Positions 22,999 to 33,647 are shown, numbered from the stretch's first letter. The stretch is 64,000 nt of DNA from Mangifera indica (GCF_011075055.1 NC_058146.1:14772820-14836819), one strand, 5' to 3'. The notes: generated from the sequence alone by a model not told the origin. Program-made: numbers and translations.

Positions 22999-23620
22999 CT
23001 AACATATAAATAAACCATTAAACACTAAATACTTACTGAGGGCCCTTCCTTGGAATATAGTTGTAGCCATGCGCTTTCTTAATCTCGTGGAATGTTTTGA
23101 TGTGAAATTAAATGGCCGATCTCGAGCAAGGTTTTCTATAAACATAAGTAAAAAAACACCACAGTCTCCGCTTCTTGCATCTTGTTTTAGCATATCACAA
23201 ACACACTTGTATTGTAATGTCGGCAAAGTATCTAGTGGTTGAATTTCCTTTAATGTATAGAAATTACTCGCCTTTATTAGGTGTGTCAGTGTCCTATATG
23301 ACATCATTAACTTCCTCGGAATATAGTAGTATATTGGGTAGAGTCGTATACATACAAGTTGTATCCAATACACCACACACCCAATGTTGATTGTCGATGT
23401 TGAGGGGAATGAATACCTGCCAACCAATAAAGAGAAATAAATACCAATAATCAAATATATCGTAAACAACTTACAGTTATATACCACCTTGTCAACACTA
23501 CTCCATGGCTGAAAGAATTCAATTGACTATTGATGTAAGATGCCATTGATTTGATCTAAGAAAAATATAGGTCACTCCCTATTTACATCCAACCATTTAA
23601 ACTTATTGTACTTGTTGAAA
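22999..23620 (-). pseudogene. Ulp1-like (C48) cysteine peptidase remnant carried by the MULE
   Basis: The open block 23487-22999 contains DARSGDCGVFLLMFIENLA, the segment around the catalytic cysteine (GDCG) of Ulp1-type SUMO peptidases, followed by PFNFTSKHSTRLRKRMATTI, as in the C48-like domains found in plant MULEs. Upstream, near 23.6 kb, a piece reads WLDVNRE, a possible trace of the region with the catalytic histidine, but frames are broken. The N-terminal half is absent. Its role in transposition is unknown. It is encoded opposite to the transposase. Confidence 0.7.
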
Positions 23621-23739
23621 ACATGACAATGCATTATTCCATTTTGATGCATTATTTAATATTATGTCAATAAATTATTTCATCTTGAAGCACTAACAAA
23701 TTTTAGAAAAATTATTCATAACAATACAAATTTTTAAAA

Positions 23740-23990
23740 AGGGTTGGGATCTTTAAAATGAAAAAGGGTTGACGTTTTTATTTTAAAAGGGTTGGCGTGG
23801 GGCAACCCTTTAATATTTAAAAGAGTTGGTTGCAAGGGTAAGGGTTGGCGTGGGGCCAACCCTTTATATTTAAAAGGGTTGGCCCCAGGCCAGCCTTTTA
23901 ATTGCAAGGGTAAGGGTTGGCGTTTATTTAAAAGGGCCAACGTTTTTAACTGCAAAGTTGCCAACGCCAACCCTTTTTGACCTTGTTTTT
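23740..23990. repeat. Inverted/tandem aaagggttggc repeat cluster inside MULE
   Basis: Many copies of aaaagggttggcgtggggc and its complement gccaacccttt alternate over 250 bp, creating overlapping ORFs on both strands that are not genes. A related motif (ggtgttaacgccaacc) occurs near 19.71-19.75 kb in the same element. Confidence 0.75.
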
Positions 23991-24327
23991 TATCTTTAAG
24001 TAACTTTTTTTTTTATCTGTAGCATTATAATAATTCATTTATAATGCTCTTGCTATATTTTAAATATTTTAATCATTCAATATATTTTAAATATTTTAAT
24101 CATTCAATAAATTAAAATATTTAAATTGTTTTTAGTATTATAAATGAATAATTCATTTATAATGTTATTGTTATATTTTAAATATTTTAATCATTCAATA
24201 TATTAAAATATTAAAATTATTTTTACCTTCAATTTTGAAAAACTAGAATAAAGCAGTATTATTATTATTTTTTTTATGCACTAAGAGAGAATAAAGCAGT
24301 AGTATTATTCTAGTTCCAAAGTTTTAT

Positions 24328-24587
24328 TCAGATTTTATTGTTTAATCACGTGTCTTCTTTTATTAATATTTTATTTTTTTCATACTGTAGGAATTCCTTC
24401 TTCACTTGAAAGCTAACGAAGAAGAGAGAAAAAAGTGTAAAGAAAAAGAAAAAATCTCTATATAGATCATTTTAAGAGGGATATTTTAGAAAAATAGATT
24501 ACTATTATAATATATTTGTTTAAATTTTAAAATGAATGACATATATATATACACGAATTAAAATAAAGTTAAAAATCCCAATTTCTT
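24328..24587 (-). repeat. MULE right terminal inverted repeat
   Basis: Inverted partner of 19075-19333. Ends aaaaatcccaatttctt. Confidence 0.8.
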
Positions 24588-24774
24588 GTATTTTTTAATA
24601 CTATAGCAGAATTTCGGATATCTACATGACAAAATTATTAAATGCATAACATGGCCTGCCTGACGTGAATAAAATATAGATCAATTTACTATTTCCTACC
24701 AAATGTTCCACAGAAAAGTTTCACAAAGCTATTTCGCAACTCATCTATCAAACTCGAATGTTAGTTTGTTCAAA

Positions 24775-25626
24775 TGTTATAATTGGGGGTTTAATTAATC
24801 ATCATTTGTCCCCAAGGTTTAAAGATTAGAAAATACCCCTATCAAATTGAACTATGATCAATACTATAAGGGTGTCAATGTCATTTTAAAAACTTATTAG
24901 AGAAAATAGATATTATCTCTATCTTGTTTTGGAAATTACTGTATTCACCCTCATCTATTTTTGAATAGCTCAATGATTTATAATATAATATTTATACCAA
25001 TATTTTTTAGTATTTTGTTCAGTTATTTGAGAGGGTAAATGTAATTTTTGAAATTATTGAGGGACATTGAATAGGTTAAACTTTTTCAAATTTCTAAAAT
25101 TCTCCTAAAAATTATTATTAACAGTCCCAAAAATTTTATAAAATTATAATTATCTTCCAAATATACAATTATATATCAGTGACACTTCTATATATTCTTA
25201 TGCTAGGACATTATTTTTATTATTTTAATCAAAATTAAAATAAATTAAAGTACAAAAAATATTCAATAATATTTTGAAAGCAAAGTGTTATGTAGTTTGG
25301 GGGCTTTTTTGTCTTTCAAACAATTTTATAAAAATTTTAAATGATTTAATTTTTTAACAAATATAACAGGAGCATTACTCTATATACATAGTTTTGAGTA
25401 TATAATTTATTATATAAATGATATATTATCATGTATTTGGATATTCTTTATTTTTAATTCAAAATTAGTAAATCATATGATAATATATTATTTATGTATT
25501 CAATTAAGTACATAAAAATATATGTATATAGTTTTATTAATTTAATACATAGGTGGGAAAATGACTTTTTCAAACTTAATGGTGCATTGTGTCCTTAAAC
25601 CTTGGGTGGAAAATTATAATGTGGCC
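24775..25626. mobile_element. MITE family GGCC, copy E (left end lost), adjacent to the P450 promoter
   Basis: The right end cttgggtggaaaattataat followed by gtggcc fits the family. The interior (aaggtttaaagattag, aaaatacccctatcaaattg, tatcttgttttggaaatta) matches copies at 52.4-54.4 kb. The left terminus is not visible and the element begins soon after the end of the 1.1-kb tandem unit. It stops 108 bp before the P450 start codon. Confidence 0.65.
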
Positions 25627-25734
25627 TTATTTCACACGCATTAGCTCTATAAGTTGAGACACCAGCTGCTCTTCTGATACGCAGCTGTAAATCTTTCTCC
25701 TCTGCGCTTCTGTTGCAGCTCTCTTTAATTCGAT
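25627..25734 (+). promoter_or_regulatory. Core promoter and 5' UTR of the P450 gene
   Basis: The short interval between the MITE end and the start codon holds a TATA-like word (ctctataag, about 25647-25655) and a pyrimidine-rich leader (tctttctcctctgcgcttc). If this TATA is used, transcription would start near 25.68 kb and the upstream regulatory region would be the MITE itself. Confidence 0.45.
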
Positions 25735-28293
25735 ATGGAGCTCATTTCAACATCATTCAAAATGGAGCTCTGGCATCTTTTCCTGTACTGTTTAGCTCCT
25801 GTTTTTATCATTCTTGTTTCTGGTATCTGGTCATTTAATCCCAGATACAAAAACCTGCCACCAGGAAGTTTCGGATGGCCTCTTCTAGGTGAAACCATTG
25901 AATTCGTATCAAAGCCAGAGATGTTTGTGCTGGACAGAATGAACAAATACTCTCCAGATATCTTCAAAACCAATATACTTGGGGAGAAAATGGCAGTAAT
26001 CTGCGGAGCAAATGGCCACAAGTTTCTCTTCACCAATGGACACACAATCTTCACTCCATTTCTGCCCTATTCCATGAGAAAACTGTTCTTCTCTTCAGCC
26101 CCTGGTGACTTCAATCTCAAAAAAACTGTGAAGGAAGTAAAAGGAGCTCCAGGGTTCTTGAAACCTGAGGCCCTGGTGAAGTACGTGGGCAAAATGGATT
26201 CCATTACTCAGCAACATATGAACACTTTATGGGAAGGAAACGATGAAGTGAAGGCGTTTTCTCTAGCTAAGTCTTTAACTTTAGCTCTTGCCTGTCGTTT
26301 TTTCATGGGCGCTGAGGATCCTGAGCGTGTTTCCAGGACGATTTCCAGGTTCGATGCTATAAAAGTGGGTATGCATTCTGTTCCCTGGAATTTTCCTGGG
26401 ACGAATTTTCATAAAGCTTGCAAAGCCGCAGCTGCAGTTCACCAGGAGTTAATGAGGGTGATTTCTGAGAAGAAATCTGCAATGGCTAGGGGAGAGCCAG
26501 TGCGAGATATTGTGTCACATGTGATTCAGGCTTCATATGGCTCAGACGTCGAGATAGCAGAACAACTAATGGGTACACTTGTTGCAGGGTATAGCACTGT
26601 GGCTTCCCTCATGACTTTCGTCATGAAATATGTTGCAGAGAGGCCTGACGTATACCAGAAAGTCCTCGCTGGTGATTAAACTACAACTTATTATATAGTT
26701 CTTTCTTTGTTTTCTTGAGAAGTCTCATAGGGTTGTGATTAGTAACCCCATAGTCATATCGATGTTATAATTAAACTAGATTCAACAATAATCACGTAGA
26801 GGATATAAACTATAGTAGGGTTATAGTAAAACTTGAATGAACCATGTATTTGAATCTGTAGAATCCCTAGAAATTGTTTGTATGTATTGATTGATCTTCC
26901 TTCTCCGAAATTTTTAGCGTTTCAAAGATATAAACTAACCAATTTATAGAAGATTATTAAACTATCAAAGGTTCAATAACTAAAAAATGCACACTAAACT
27001 GTCTAACGAGATTATAAACTTTGAAATATCTATTGAGCATATCATATTTGATCACTTTAAACTCATTCGTAAATTGTCATTTATCTATTCAATTATCTAA
27101 TTTTTATGAGTAAGTTCTTCTGGTCCTAACAATAGTTATGTTGAACATGCATATGTTTATTTAAATTAGAGCAACAAGAAGTGGCAGCCTCTAAGAAGCC
27201 TGGGGAGCTCTTGAATTGGGATGACATGCAGAAGATGAAATATTCGTGGAATGTAGCACGCGAAGTGCTGAGACTCGCACCAGTCATTCGAGGAACATTT
27301 AGAGAGGTTCTCTCAGATTTTACTTACGCTGGTTACACCGTTCCCAAAGGATGGAAGGTATATCCATGCTTACTAATTTTTATATCTTTTTTAAAATAAT
27401 TCAAAATTTTAATTATAAACTCATCATTTAAGAAAATATCATAAAAGCTTTTGAAAATTCTAAAATTTCTTAAATATAACATTATTACGTAATCACTTCT
27501 CCAAAAAAGTGTATCAATTCATATAAATAATATGTATTATATCTTATGATATGTATTGTATGATATATCTACTGTATTATATAATTTTTTATATATCTTA
27601 AGATATCTGTCATTTTCCACAATCCATACTAATAATTATATTTACTACTTTATTATTATTCACATACTTCATTGGAATTTAAAAGATCAATGACATCCTA
27701 ACGATTTCTTTATCCATTAAATTATGTGTACTCAATTTTGAATACCCAATTAGGTACTTAAATATGTCATTATTTGATTGAGTCATTTTGAATTAAAGAT
27801 AAAATAATATTTAATTATGTAATAACGTAACATCTTGATACCAAACTAAATATTCAAAACTAAGTACGAGTATTTCTCTTCTTTTGTCTTTTGTGAATTT
27901 GCTTGTAACATAGAGTATGGCATATGCCATTACAAATTTCCAGCTCCATCCCTGTTCTTGACCTCCATGATTTGATCAGTAAATATGTTTTTGCAGCTGT
28001 ATTGGACAGTAGATTCAACACACATGAACCCCAAACACTTCCGGAATCCAGAAAAGTTTGACCCATCAAGATATGATGAAGCAAATGACTTACCTTCCTA
28101 CGCCTTTACTCCATTCGGAGTTGGCCTCCGTTCGTGTCCGGCCAAGGAGTATTCCCGATTGGCTGTCCTGGCATTTGTTCACAATTTGGTGAAGAAATTT
28201 AGATGGGAGATGGTGATTCCAGATGAAAAAATCATAGGGGGCTTGATGCCCTCTCCGGAACAGGGCCTTCTTATTCGTCTTTATCATCATTAA
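25735..28293 (+). CDS. Cytochrome P450, CYP85 clan, CYP716-like (three exons)
   Basis: Exons 25735-26671, 27170-27357 and 27997-28293 join with GT/AG introns to a 473-residue protein, normal for the family. A membrane anchor (residues 13-31) and a LPPG hinge (41-44) place it on the ER surface. Domains: I-helix at about 275-300 reading AGYSTV (284-289); E344-V-L-R347 (ExxR) inside [20 protein letters not shown] (396-401); haem loop F415-GVGLRSC422[19 protein letters not shown] and the KEYSRL stretch are CYP716 traits; members oxidise triterpenoids such as beta-amyrin, but the substrate here is unknown. Odd: the acidic I-helix residue before Thr is Ser, and the glycine after the haem cysteine (CxG) is Ala. 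Start: 25735 chosen; a second ATG at 25762 ([10 protein letters not shown]) is nearer the usual N terminus, and both begin MEL. Probably expressed, but activity is uncertain. Confidence 0.9.
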
Positions 28294-29216
28294 ATTTATA
28301 CTAATAATGGTATATATATATAATTTTGAGTACCTAAAAAAATATTCAAATTATGTGTTATCACATGATTGAGTATTATTTTATTTTTAGTTTAAAATCA
28401 CTTAATCATCCGATGACACTTTATTTGAATAAGTTATTAAATATTCAAAACTGGGTACATATAATTTTATTAAAATCATATTACATATAAAAGTTTGCAC
28501 TATTGGACTGGCTATATATGTCAGTAATCTAGTAATGTTATTAGACGTTGGTTGAGGACTAAATGCTGCTTTCAATATAATGCCAAATAATTAATCTTGT
28601 AATTGATATTAAAACTATCCGGACTATAAAAAATATTAATCTATGTAATAATATGAGAACGTTACTATATAATTATTAAGTATTATTTTATCTCTAATTC
28701 AAAATATAGTAATTGAATTGTGTATTATATTGTATATTGAAAGCATAATTTTTCTTATCTTATATCGCATATCGTTTCACAAGATACAACTTTTTAAAAA
28801 TATTAATAATAAAATAATAAAAATTATAATTATCCATCAACATCATAAAAAATATTACAAACATCTTTTAAAATTCTAAAATTTCCCAGATACAATCTGA
28901 CCACAACATCACTTCTTAAAAGATATATCGATTTGTATTGATATTATGTTTAGTATTATAGAATAAATATCATATCGTACGATATACCCACTATATCGAT
29001 AATGTTTAATACATCTTATGATACGTATCATTTTTCATCTGTATTATATCATTAGAAACATTTTGTGTATTATAAGATACTGATACCCATGATAATTCCC
29101 ACCCTACAATTTTGAAAAAGTCATGTTCCCATCCCCATGTTTATTATAGAACTTGTAAGAATTTCAATATAGTTCTTAGATACATTAACATTAAATTTTT
29201 TTTTAACTACAGTTTT
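28294..29216. other. AT-rich DNA downstream of the P450 gene
   Basis: Contains the P450 3' UTR (no unambiguous poly(A) signal chosen) and AT-rich sequence with repeated atgatatgtatc-type words (about 28.7-29.06 kb). No gene seen. Confidence 0.5.
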
Positions 29217-29350
29217 CTATTTCCACCTGCTCCCTTTGACATGTCAAAATGTTTTAACTACAGAGTTCCCTGCAAAACCAAGTATGAGAGTAAATATATG
29301 AAATTGTAATATTGTAACCTGAACATTCAAGGACAAGAACAAAAATTCTC
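29217..29350 (-). pseudogene. Malectin-type receptor-like kinase fragment, copy I, 3' exon
   Basis: This stretch is clearly homologous to 42040-42170: both share, on the plus strand, cctttgacatgtcaaaa / cctttgatatgtcaaaa, agagttccctg/agagttccttc, a gagagtaaat/agagtaaatc block and aaggacaagaac. In the copy at 42 kb the minus strand reads RNSQIRDFDISKEVS, which fits the end of a malectin domain (LKDFNIxxEAGG type). Here the frame is broken, and an AG splice acceptor seems present (ttgcag before ggaactc). Non-functional. Confidence 0.55.
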
Positions 29351-30530
29351 TGGTGACTACTTGTAACATCCGAATTCAGGTGTGTCAGTAAACTCCACTT
29401 CCAAAATTACCCCTAGAGTTGATTTTATAATTTGTTGTGTAAAGAAATTGCAAAAGAATTATAGAAAACTACTAAATGAGCAATATTTTTCAAAGGGGGT
29501 AAAATGGTCATTTTATAAAGATTCAAGGGATAAAGTGGGAATTAAAATTGAAGGGCACACTTGAAATTATATGGTGGTGCTAAGGGTTTTTGGTAATTGG
29601 CTAAGGATAAAATAGTAATTTATGGAAAAGATTAAGGGTAAAATGGTCCAATAGGCTTATAAATTTATTTCTATTCATTTTCTCTTCCATTTTGCCGAGA
29701 AACTCCATGAAATTAAGCTAAAGCTTTCCCTTAACCAAAATTCGTCCAAAAACCTAGCTAAACCACCTGATTTCCAGAGGCCCCAGTTATAAAAAGTGTA
29801 GATCTGTCAATTCTGATCAATTCTAAGGTAAGAAATTTAATTTTTAAGATATGTGAAATTTGGGAGTTTGATGGATGATCATATTTTTGGTTGATTAAGG
29901 TTGCCAGAAAGAAGAAAAGAAGGTGAATAAGCTTAAATCACCTATTTGGCAAAGAAAAGGTAAGAATTTCATACTTTACATACTTGAAGTAAATTTGAGT
30001 TAGGTTATTTAAATAACCTTTACTTATATCAGTATGTAAGGTATTAGAATTAAGGTGATTTATGCTTAAAAGGATAAAGAAATTCATTAGGATTCATGAT
30101 GTAATTTTTGGCCATAAGGGTAAAAAGGTAATTTTGGCCATAAGGGTAAAAATGTCATTTTATGTGATATAGGTTAATTTTGCTTAATTATGTGCATAAA
30201 ATGTGTGAAATAACCCTTATATTAAGCCTATATTGTATAATTGAAATTAAATTGAGATATGATATTTATATATATAAATGCATGAGAAAATAATATGATG
30301 TTTGAGAAGGAATGAAAAGAATAAGGGAAAATAACAAATGTGCATATTTCATATTATGGTTATATATGCATACATGAGGAATCATAACATATGCATGATT
30401 TAGAAAAAAAATAAAGAAAGAGGAAAAATATTTTCTAAGTCATGCATGCTTTTAGAAAATGAAAAATAAGTATTTTTGGTTTTATAATGACTCATATGAT
30501 ACAGGAAAGCAGAAAACATACTTACAATCC

Positions 30531-30691
30531 TTACACGCGAGCTGTACTGTGTGGACAGCAAAGAAAATAATCGGTTGTACTATGTGGACAACCAGCTGTA
30601 CTGTGTGGACAACAAATAAAATAATCGGTTGTACTGTGTGGACAACCAGCTGTACTGTGTGGACAGCAAAGAAAAAAAAATATGCGTGTAA
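30531..30691 (+). repeat. Array of five hairpins enclosed by an 8-bp outer stem
   Basis: Five short stem-loops share the core tgtactgtgtggaca: 30541-30559 (gctgt/acagc), 30573-30593 (ggttgt/acaacc), 30595-30613 (gctgt/acaac, one mismatch), 30627-30647 (ggttgt/acaacc) and 30649-30667 (gctgt/acagc). Two stem types alternate, with a 54-bp tandem period. The whole is flanked by ttacacgc (30531-30538) and its exact complement gcgtgtaa (30684-30691), so the transcript could fold as a multibranched structure. Confidence 0.8.
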
Positions 30692-31241
30692 GAGAGAATT
30701 ATATTTTGTATGGTGACTGCAAGTACTATCATATGTAGTCTAAATCGATCAATGAGAATGAGAGAGAAACAAATTAGTAAATATTTTATGAAAGTCATTT
30801 GCATTAGAATTATGCATACAAGCCTGTGTGGCTGATAAAGAGTTGAGAAAGATGTACGATCAGAAAATAAAAATGTCATGACACTCATACATGCATAAAT
30901 CATAATGAGTGAATCATATCTGTATAGTAAGGAAATGAATAAATGTGTGAAAGAAAAGAATTATGATATGTGTTAAATGCGTGTTCTGTGTCAATTATTT
31001 TGTTGTAAATAGTTCAAACACGCTGAGTATGGAAAAAATTATAAAAGATTAATACTAGTACGAAATACTTTAAGTGTTTAGTATGATTTTCTTATTGAGC
31101 CATAGTCGCTCACTCCGTTTAATTTAATATTTTACAGGTAAAGAAATGCAGCAAAGGTTCCCGGGGAGCACTAATGAGACATGAGGCTAAGGGAGGAAGA
31201 CACCGTATTTTTGTTGACTTAAATGTTATGATGTATATGTA

Positions 31242-31265
31242 ATATATATATATATATATATATAT
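31242..31265. repeat. (TA)n microsatellite
   Basis: About twelve TA dinucleotides near the 3' end of the solo-LTR-like element. Confidence 0.9.
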
Positions 31266-31419
31266 GACTAGTTTGAAAAATTAGTTATAAAGTTTCTGTG
31301 GGTGATATTTTTTATGATAGTTATTATTATGTACTTATTTTATTTATTATGATTATGTGATGAAAATCCAGTCGATTGGTAGGACTGGTTTGTGTGAATT
31401 ACAAATTGGGAGTGTTACA

Positions 31420-32035
31420 GGGCATAATGAAAAAGAGAAAAATATTCCCCGGGCCCTCTAAAATAGGGGAACTCATACCGTTTTTCTGTAACACACCCAA
31501 TGGTTAGGAGAGGTTACACTACTAGAGTTGGATTTGAATCAAACTAATTTAGTTTTGAAAGTTGGCTTAGCTCCATACAACTTGATTCAAAATTTAGTTC
31601 AAATTCTAACCGAATTTGAGCCGAAAGAGCCAGCTCATTTTTTAAGCCAAGTTAAACTTTAGTCCAAGGGTGTTCAGCTTGGTTTAGTTTGAATTTGTAA
31701 CTCAAATCCGTAATTCGAATTTATGACTCGAGTTTAGCTTGAATTTATTGTTCAAATTTGTTGTTTGGATTTGTGGTTCTAATTTGTGACTCATTTACAA
31801 AAGACGTTGTTTTGCCTATTATTAAGTAAAACAACATCATTTTGTGAATGAATCGCAAACTCGAATCACCAATCCAAACCATGAATTCGAGCTAAACACA
31901 AGTCAAACCAAATTGAACTATTTTTTATTCAAACTGAACTCAAACTATTATTAATTTTGGCTAGATAAACTCAAACTGAACTCGAATCGGACTATTTTTT
32001 TATTCAAACTTGAGTCAAAAACTTACATTGTAAAG
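31420..32035. other. Degenerate repeat region rich in aactcgaattt-type words
   Basis: No gene seen. Words such as actcaaactgaactcgaat and agggtgttcagcttgg resemble the filler of the 1.1-kb tandem unit at 11.6-24.8 kb and the small TIR element at 57.8 kb, so this is probably an old transposon relic that separates the exons of malectin copy I. Confidence 0.45.
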
Positions 32036-32481
32036 TCCATTCTCCACTAAATCCACAAAATCTAACTGATTCAGGGGATTGCCTTGAAGATTCATAAAGT
32101 TTCGGGGCTGTGGTACCAATCACTTGCGAGCCAACATCTGTGTTAAATTGTGTATCAGAAAAGAAACTGATATCATTAATTGCCCCCTTTTCCGTACAAT
32201 ATAATAAGTTCCACCATTAATATCAAACCATTAACTTATTAGTTGCAATGATCGTAAGGTCAATAATTAGATTCAAAGTTTTACTTGCTTCGTGGAGTCG
32301 GTTCAACTCTAAAGGGGCATTTTGGCTCAGATAAGGGTTCCCAATTGACCCAAAGTAAAAAAGTTCCACCGATATCATGGTCATCAGCCTCATACACTAC
32401 GCTATCAACTTTAATTTCTTCACCACCATAATTGATTGCAGAACTTGAATTTGCAATTGAAAATATGCAATATGCTATCAA
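32036..32481 (-). pseudogene. Malectin-domain LRR receptor-like kinase fragment, copy I
   Basis: Minus-strand block 32481-32281 contains AINYGGEEIKVDSVVYEADD, the start of a malectin-type extracellular domain (INCGG...YEAD in LRR-RLK subfamily VIII-2, with the cysteine replaced by Tyr), and then VNWEPLSE. A second piece at about 32190-32040 reads APKLYESSRQSPESVRFCGF, equal in pattern to the LYxxARxSPxSLxYYGF segment of the same domain, and ends in EWTLQ beside a gtaag splice-donor-like site. In living family members this domain sits outside the plasma membrane and probably binds carbohydrate. I see no kinase domain at this copy, and a 2-kb insertion follows. It is probably a pseudogene. Confidence 0.68.
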
Positions 32482-32709
32482 AGAATTTACAAAGCCACAA
32501 CAACAGTACTGAGAGAAAGGGAAATTGGTAGTACACTAATAATGAGAAAATAATTATGCGACAGAAAGAAACTTACAGCAGAGAGTACTCTTATTGCTGG
32601 GGAAGTTTCTCAGCGAAGATTTCAATCCAGGGAGAATACTAATAAGCAGTGAGAAGCATGATTGTTAAAAACAAAAAGCGATTGAAGACGATGTGGGGTC
32701 CTATTGCCT

Positions 32710-32985
32710 AGGCAAACAAAAGCAAGGCGAAGGCACCCCTTTGGACCAAAGGCGATGAAAAATAATAATAATAAAAAGTTCTCTTTAATAAAAAGTTGGT
32801 GGGTGGCTGCACTTAATGCAAGGCGAAGGCACCCCTTTGGACCAAAGGCGATAAAAATAATAATAATAAAAAAAAGTGGGTTGGTGGCTGCATTTAATAA
32901 AAAGTTCTCTTTAAGTGAAAGAGCAGAAGTACTGATAATAAAAAGTTGGTGGATGGCTGCATTTAATGCAATAGGTGTAAAACTT
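32710..32985 (+). repeat. Imperfect tandem duplication, about 104-bp spacing
   Basis: The block gcaaggcgaaggcacccctt with ggaccaaaggcg occurs at 32713 and 32817, each followed by aataataataaaaa; the words aaaaagttctcttta and ggtggctgcatttaat also repeat. The open frame through it (32704-32988) is a by-product. Confidence 0.75.
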
Positions 32986-32997
32986 TAATAAATAAAA

Positions 32998-33647
32998 GGC
33001 CAAAGGAGTATTTCTCTCCAAAAAGTATATTAATTTTTTAAATTTCTTTCCGTTAATTTTAAAAATCCTATTTATTTACTCATAATCAATTAAAATTAAT
33101 GAAACTCTAACTCTTAAAAATTTAATCTTATTTTCTATTCTAAAAATATAAAAACTAACATTTTATCTCCTAAGTCAAGTTTCAAAAAATCACATTCTCA
33201 CATAGAGTTTAGTTTCAAAATCTCGTCACTTTCTCTGATGTTATCACTGACCGTTTCTCCCTCCCAATAGCTTTCCTTCCTCTGATAGCCTACCTCAACT
33301 CCACCCCAAGCCCTACGATGTCGAGAGACATTGTCTAGGAATGGAAATTGTCTTCCCAGATGAAGACAAGATGATGTTAGAGAAAGTGACGGGATTTTGA
33401 AACTAAACTCTAGGAGGGCAATGTGATTTTTTCAAACTTGGTTTAGGGGAGAAAAGTTAGTTTTTTAAATTTAGGGAGGAAATGAAATTATATTTAAGTT
33501 TATTTCTAATATTAAATATAAAATAATGATTTTACCTTTAAAATTAAAAGATTAAAATGGTTATGAATAGGTAAATAATATTTTTAAAATTAACAGAAAA
33601 AACTTTAAGAAACCAGCATATTTTGGATGGGAAATAGTCCTTTGGCC
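32998..33647. mobile_element. MITE family GGCC, copy C, with perfect 9-bp target duplication
   Basis: Left end ggccaaaggagtatttctc, right end ggatgggaaatagtcctttg + gcc. The flanks are TAAATAAAA at both 32989-32997 and 33648-33656, identical over 9 bp, the length made by Mutator-type transposases. Long inverted arms (about 200 bp) surround a unique central part (about 33.22-33.40 kb) with few stops. Best reference copy for the family. Confidence 0.88.

Larger units (their letters stand above)
19075..24587 (+). mobile_element. Mutator-like element (MULE) with transposase and Ulp1-like remnants
   Basis: The two ends are long inverted repeats of about 255 bp (19075-19333 and 24328-24587), sharing for example aagctttcaagtga-type and gaagaagacac-type blocks in inverted orientation. 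The flanks gtattttaa (19066-19074) and gtatttttt (24588-24596) match at 7 of 9, giving a 9-bp target duplication. Inside are a MuDR-type transposase on the plus strand and a C48 (Ulp1-like) peptidase remnant on the minus strand, the combination described for Ulp1-carrying plant MULEs. Both genes are disrupted. Confidence 0.85.
14972..24760. repeat. Tandem repeat unit 2 (about 1.1 kb once insertions are removed)
   Basis: Unit 2 consists of 14972-15372, 18529-19074 and 24588-24760. Its last piece (ataaaatatagatcaattta, tttcacaaagctattt, caactcatctatcaaactc) matches the last piece of unit 1 at 14862-14971. A hAT element and a large MULE split it. The comparison with unit 1 gives clean empty sites for all three insertions in this block. 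Confidence 0.75.
29362..31419 (+). mobile_element. Solo-LTR-like element (TGTAACA...TGTTACA)
   Basis: A 2058-bp segment begins TGTAACATCC and ends GAGTGTTACA, a 7-bp terminal inverted repeat typical of plant Ty3/gypsy-type LTRs. It separates sequences that are contiguous in the related locus at 42.0-42.3 kb, so it is an insertion. The interior has a hairpin array (30531-30691), a block tgagccatagtcgctcactc, and tttacaggtaaagaaatgca near the 3' side, features often seen in such LTRs. I find no coding region, no second LTR and no matching 5-bp flanks (ctact and gggca), so the solo-LTR call and its ends are provisional. Confidence 0.6.

Noticed and set aside
23734..23980. Overlapping ORFs on both strands with Pro/Leu/Gly-rich peptides
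   Set aside because: Produced by the inverted and tandem aaagggttggc repeats of the MULE; no homology or start context.
11560..24760. Interpretation of the two 1.1-kb units as LTRs of one large retrotransposon
   Set aside because: The units are directly adjacent once the three DNA-transposon insertions are removed; there is no internal retroelement region, primer site or polypurine tract between them.
25725..26054. 109-codon ORF antisense to P450 exon 1
   Set aside because: Shadow of a well-supported coding exon.
30459..30716. 85-codon ORF with repeated CTVWT peptide, and its antisense ORF
   Set aside because: The peptide repeats follow the DNA hairpin repeats, and stem compensation points to nucleic-acid structure, not coding.
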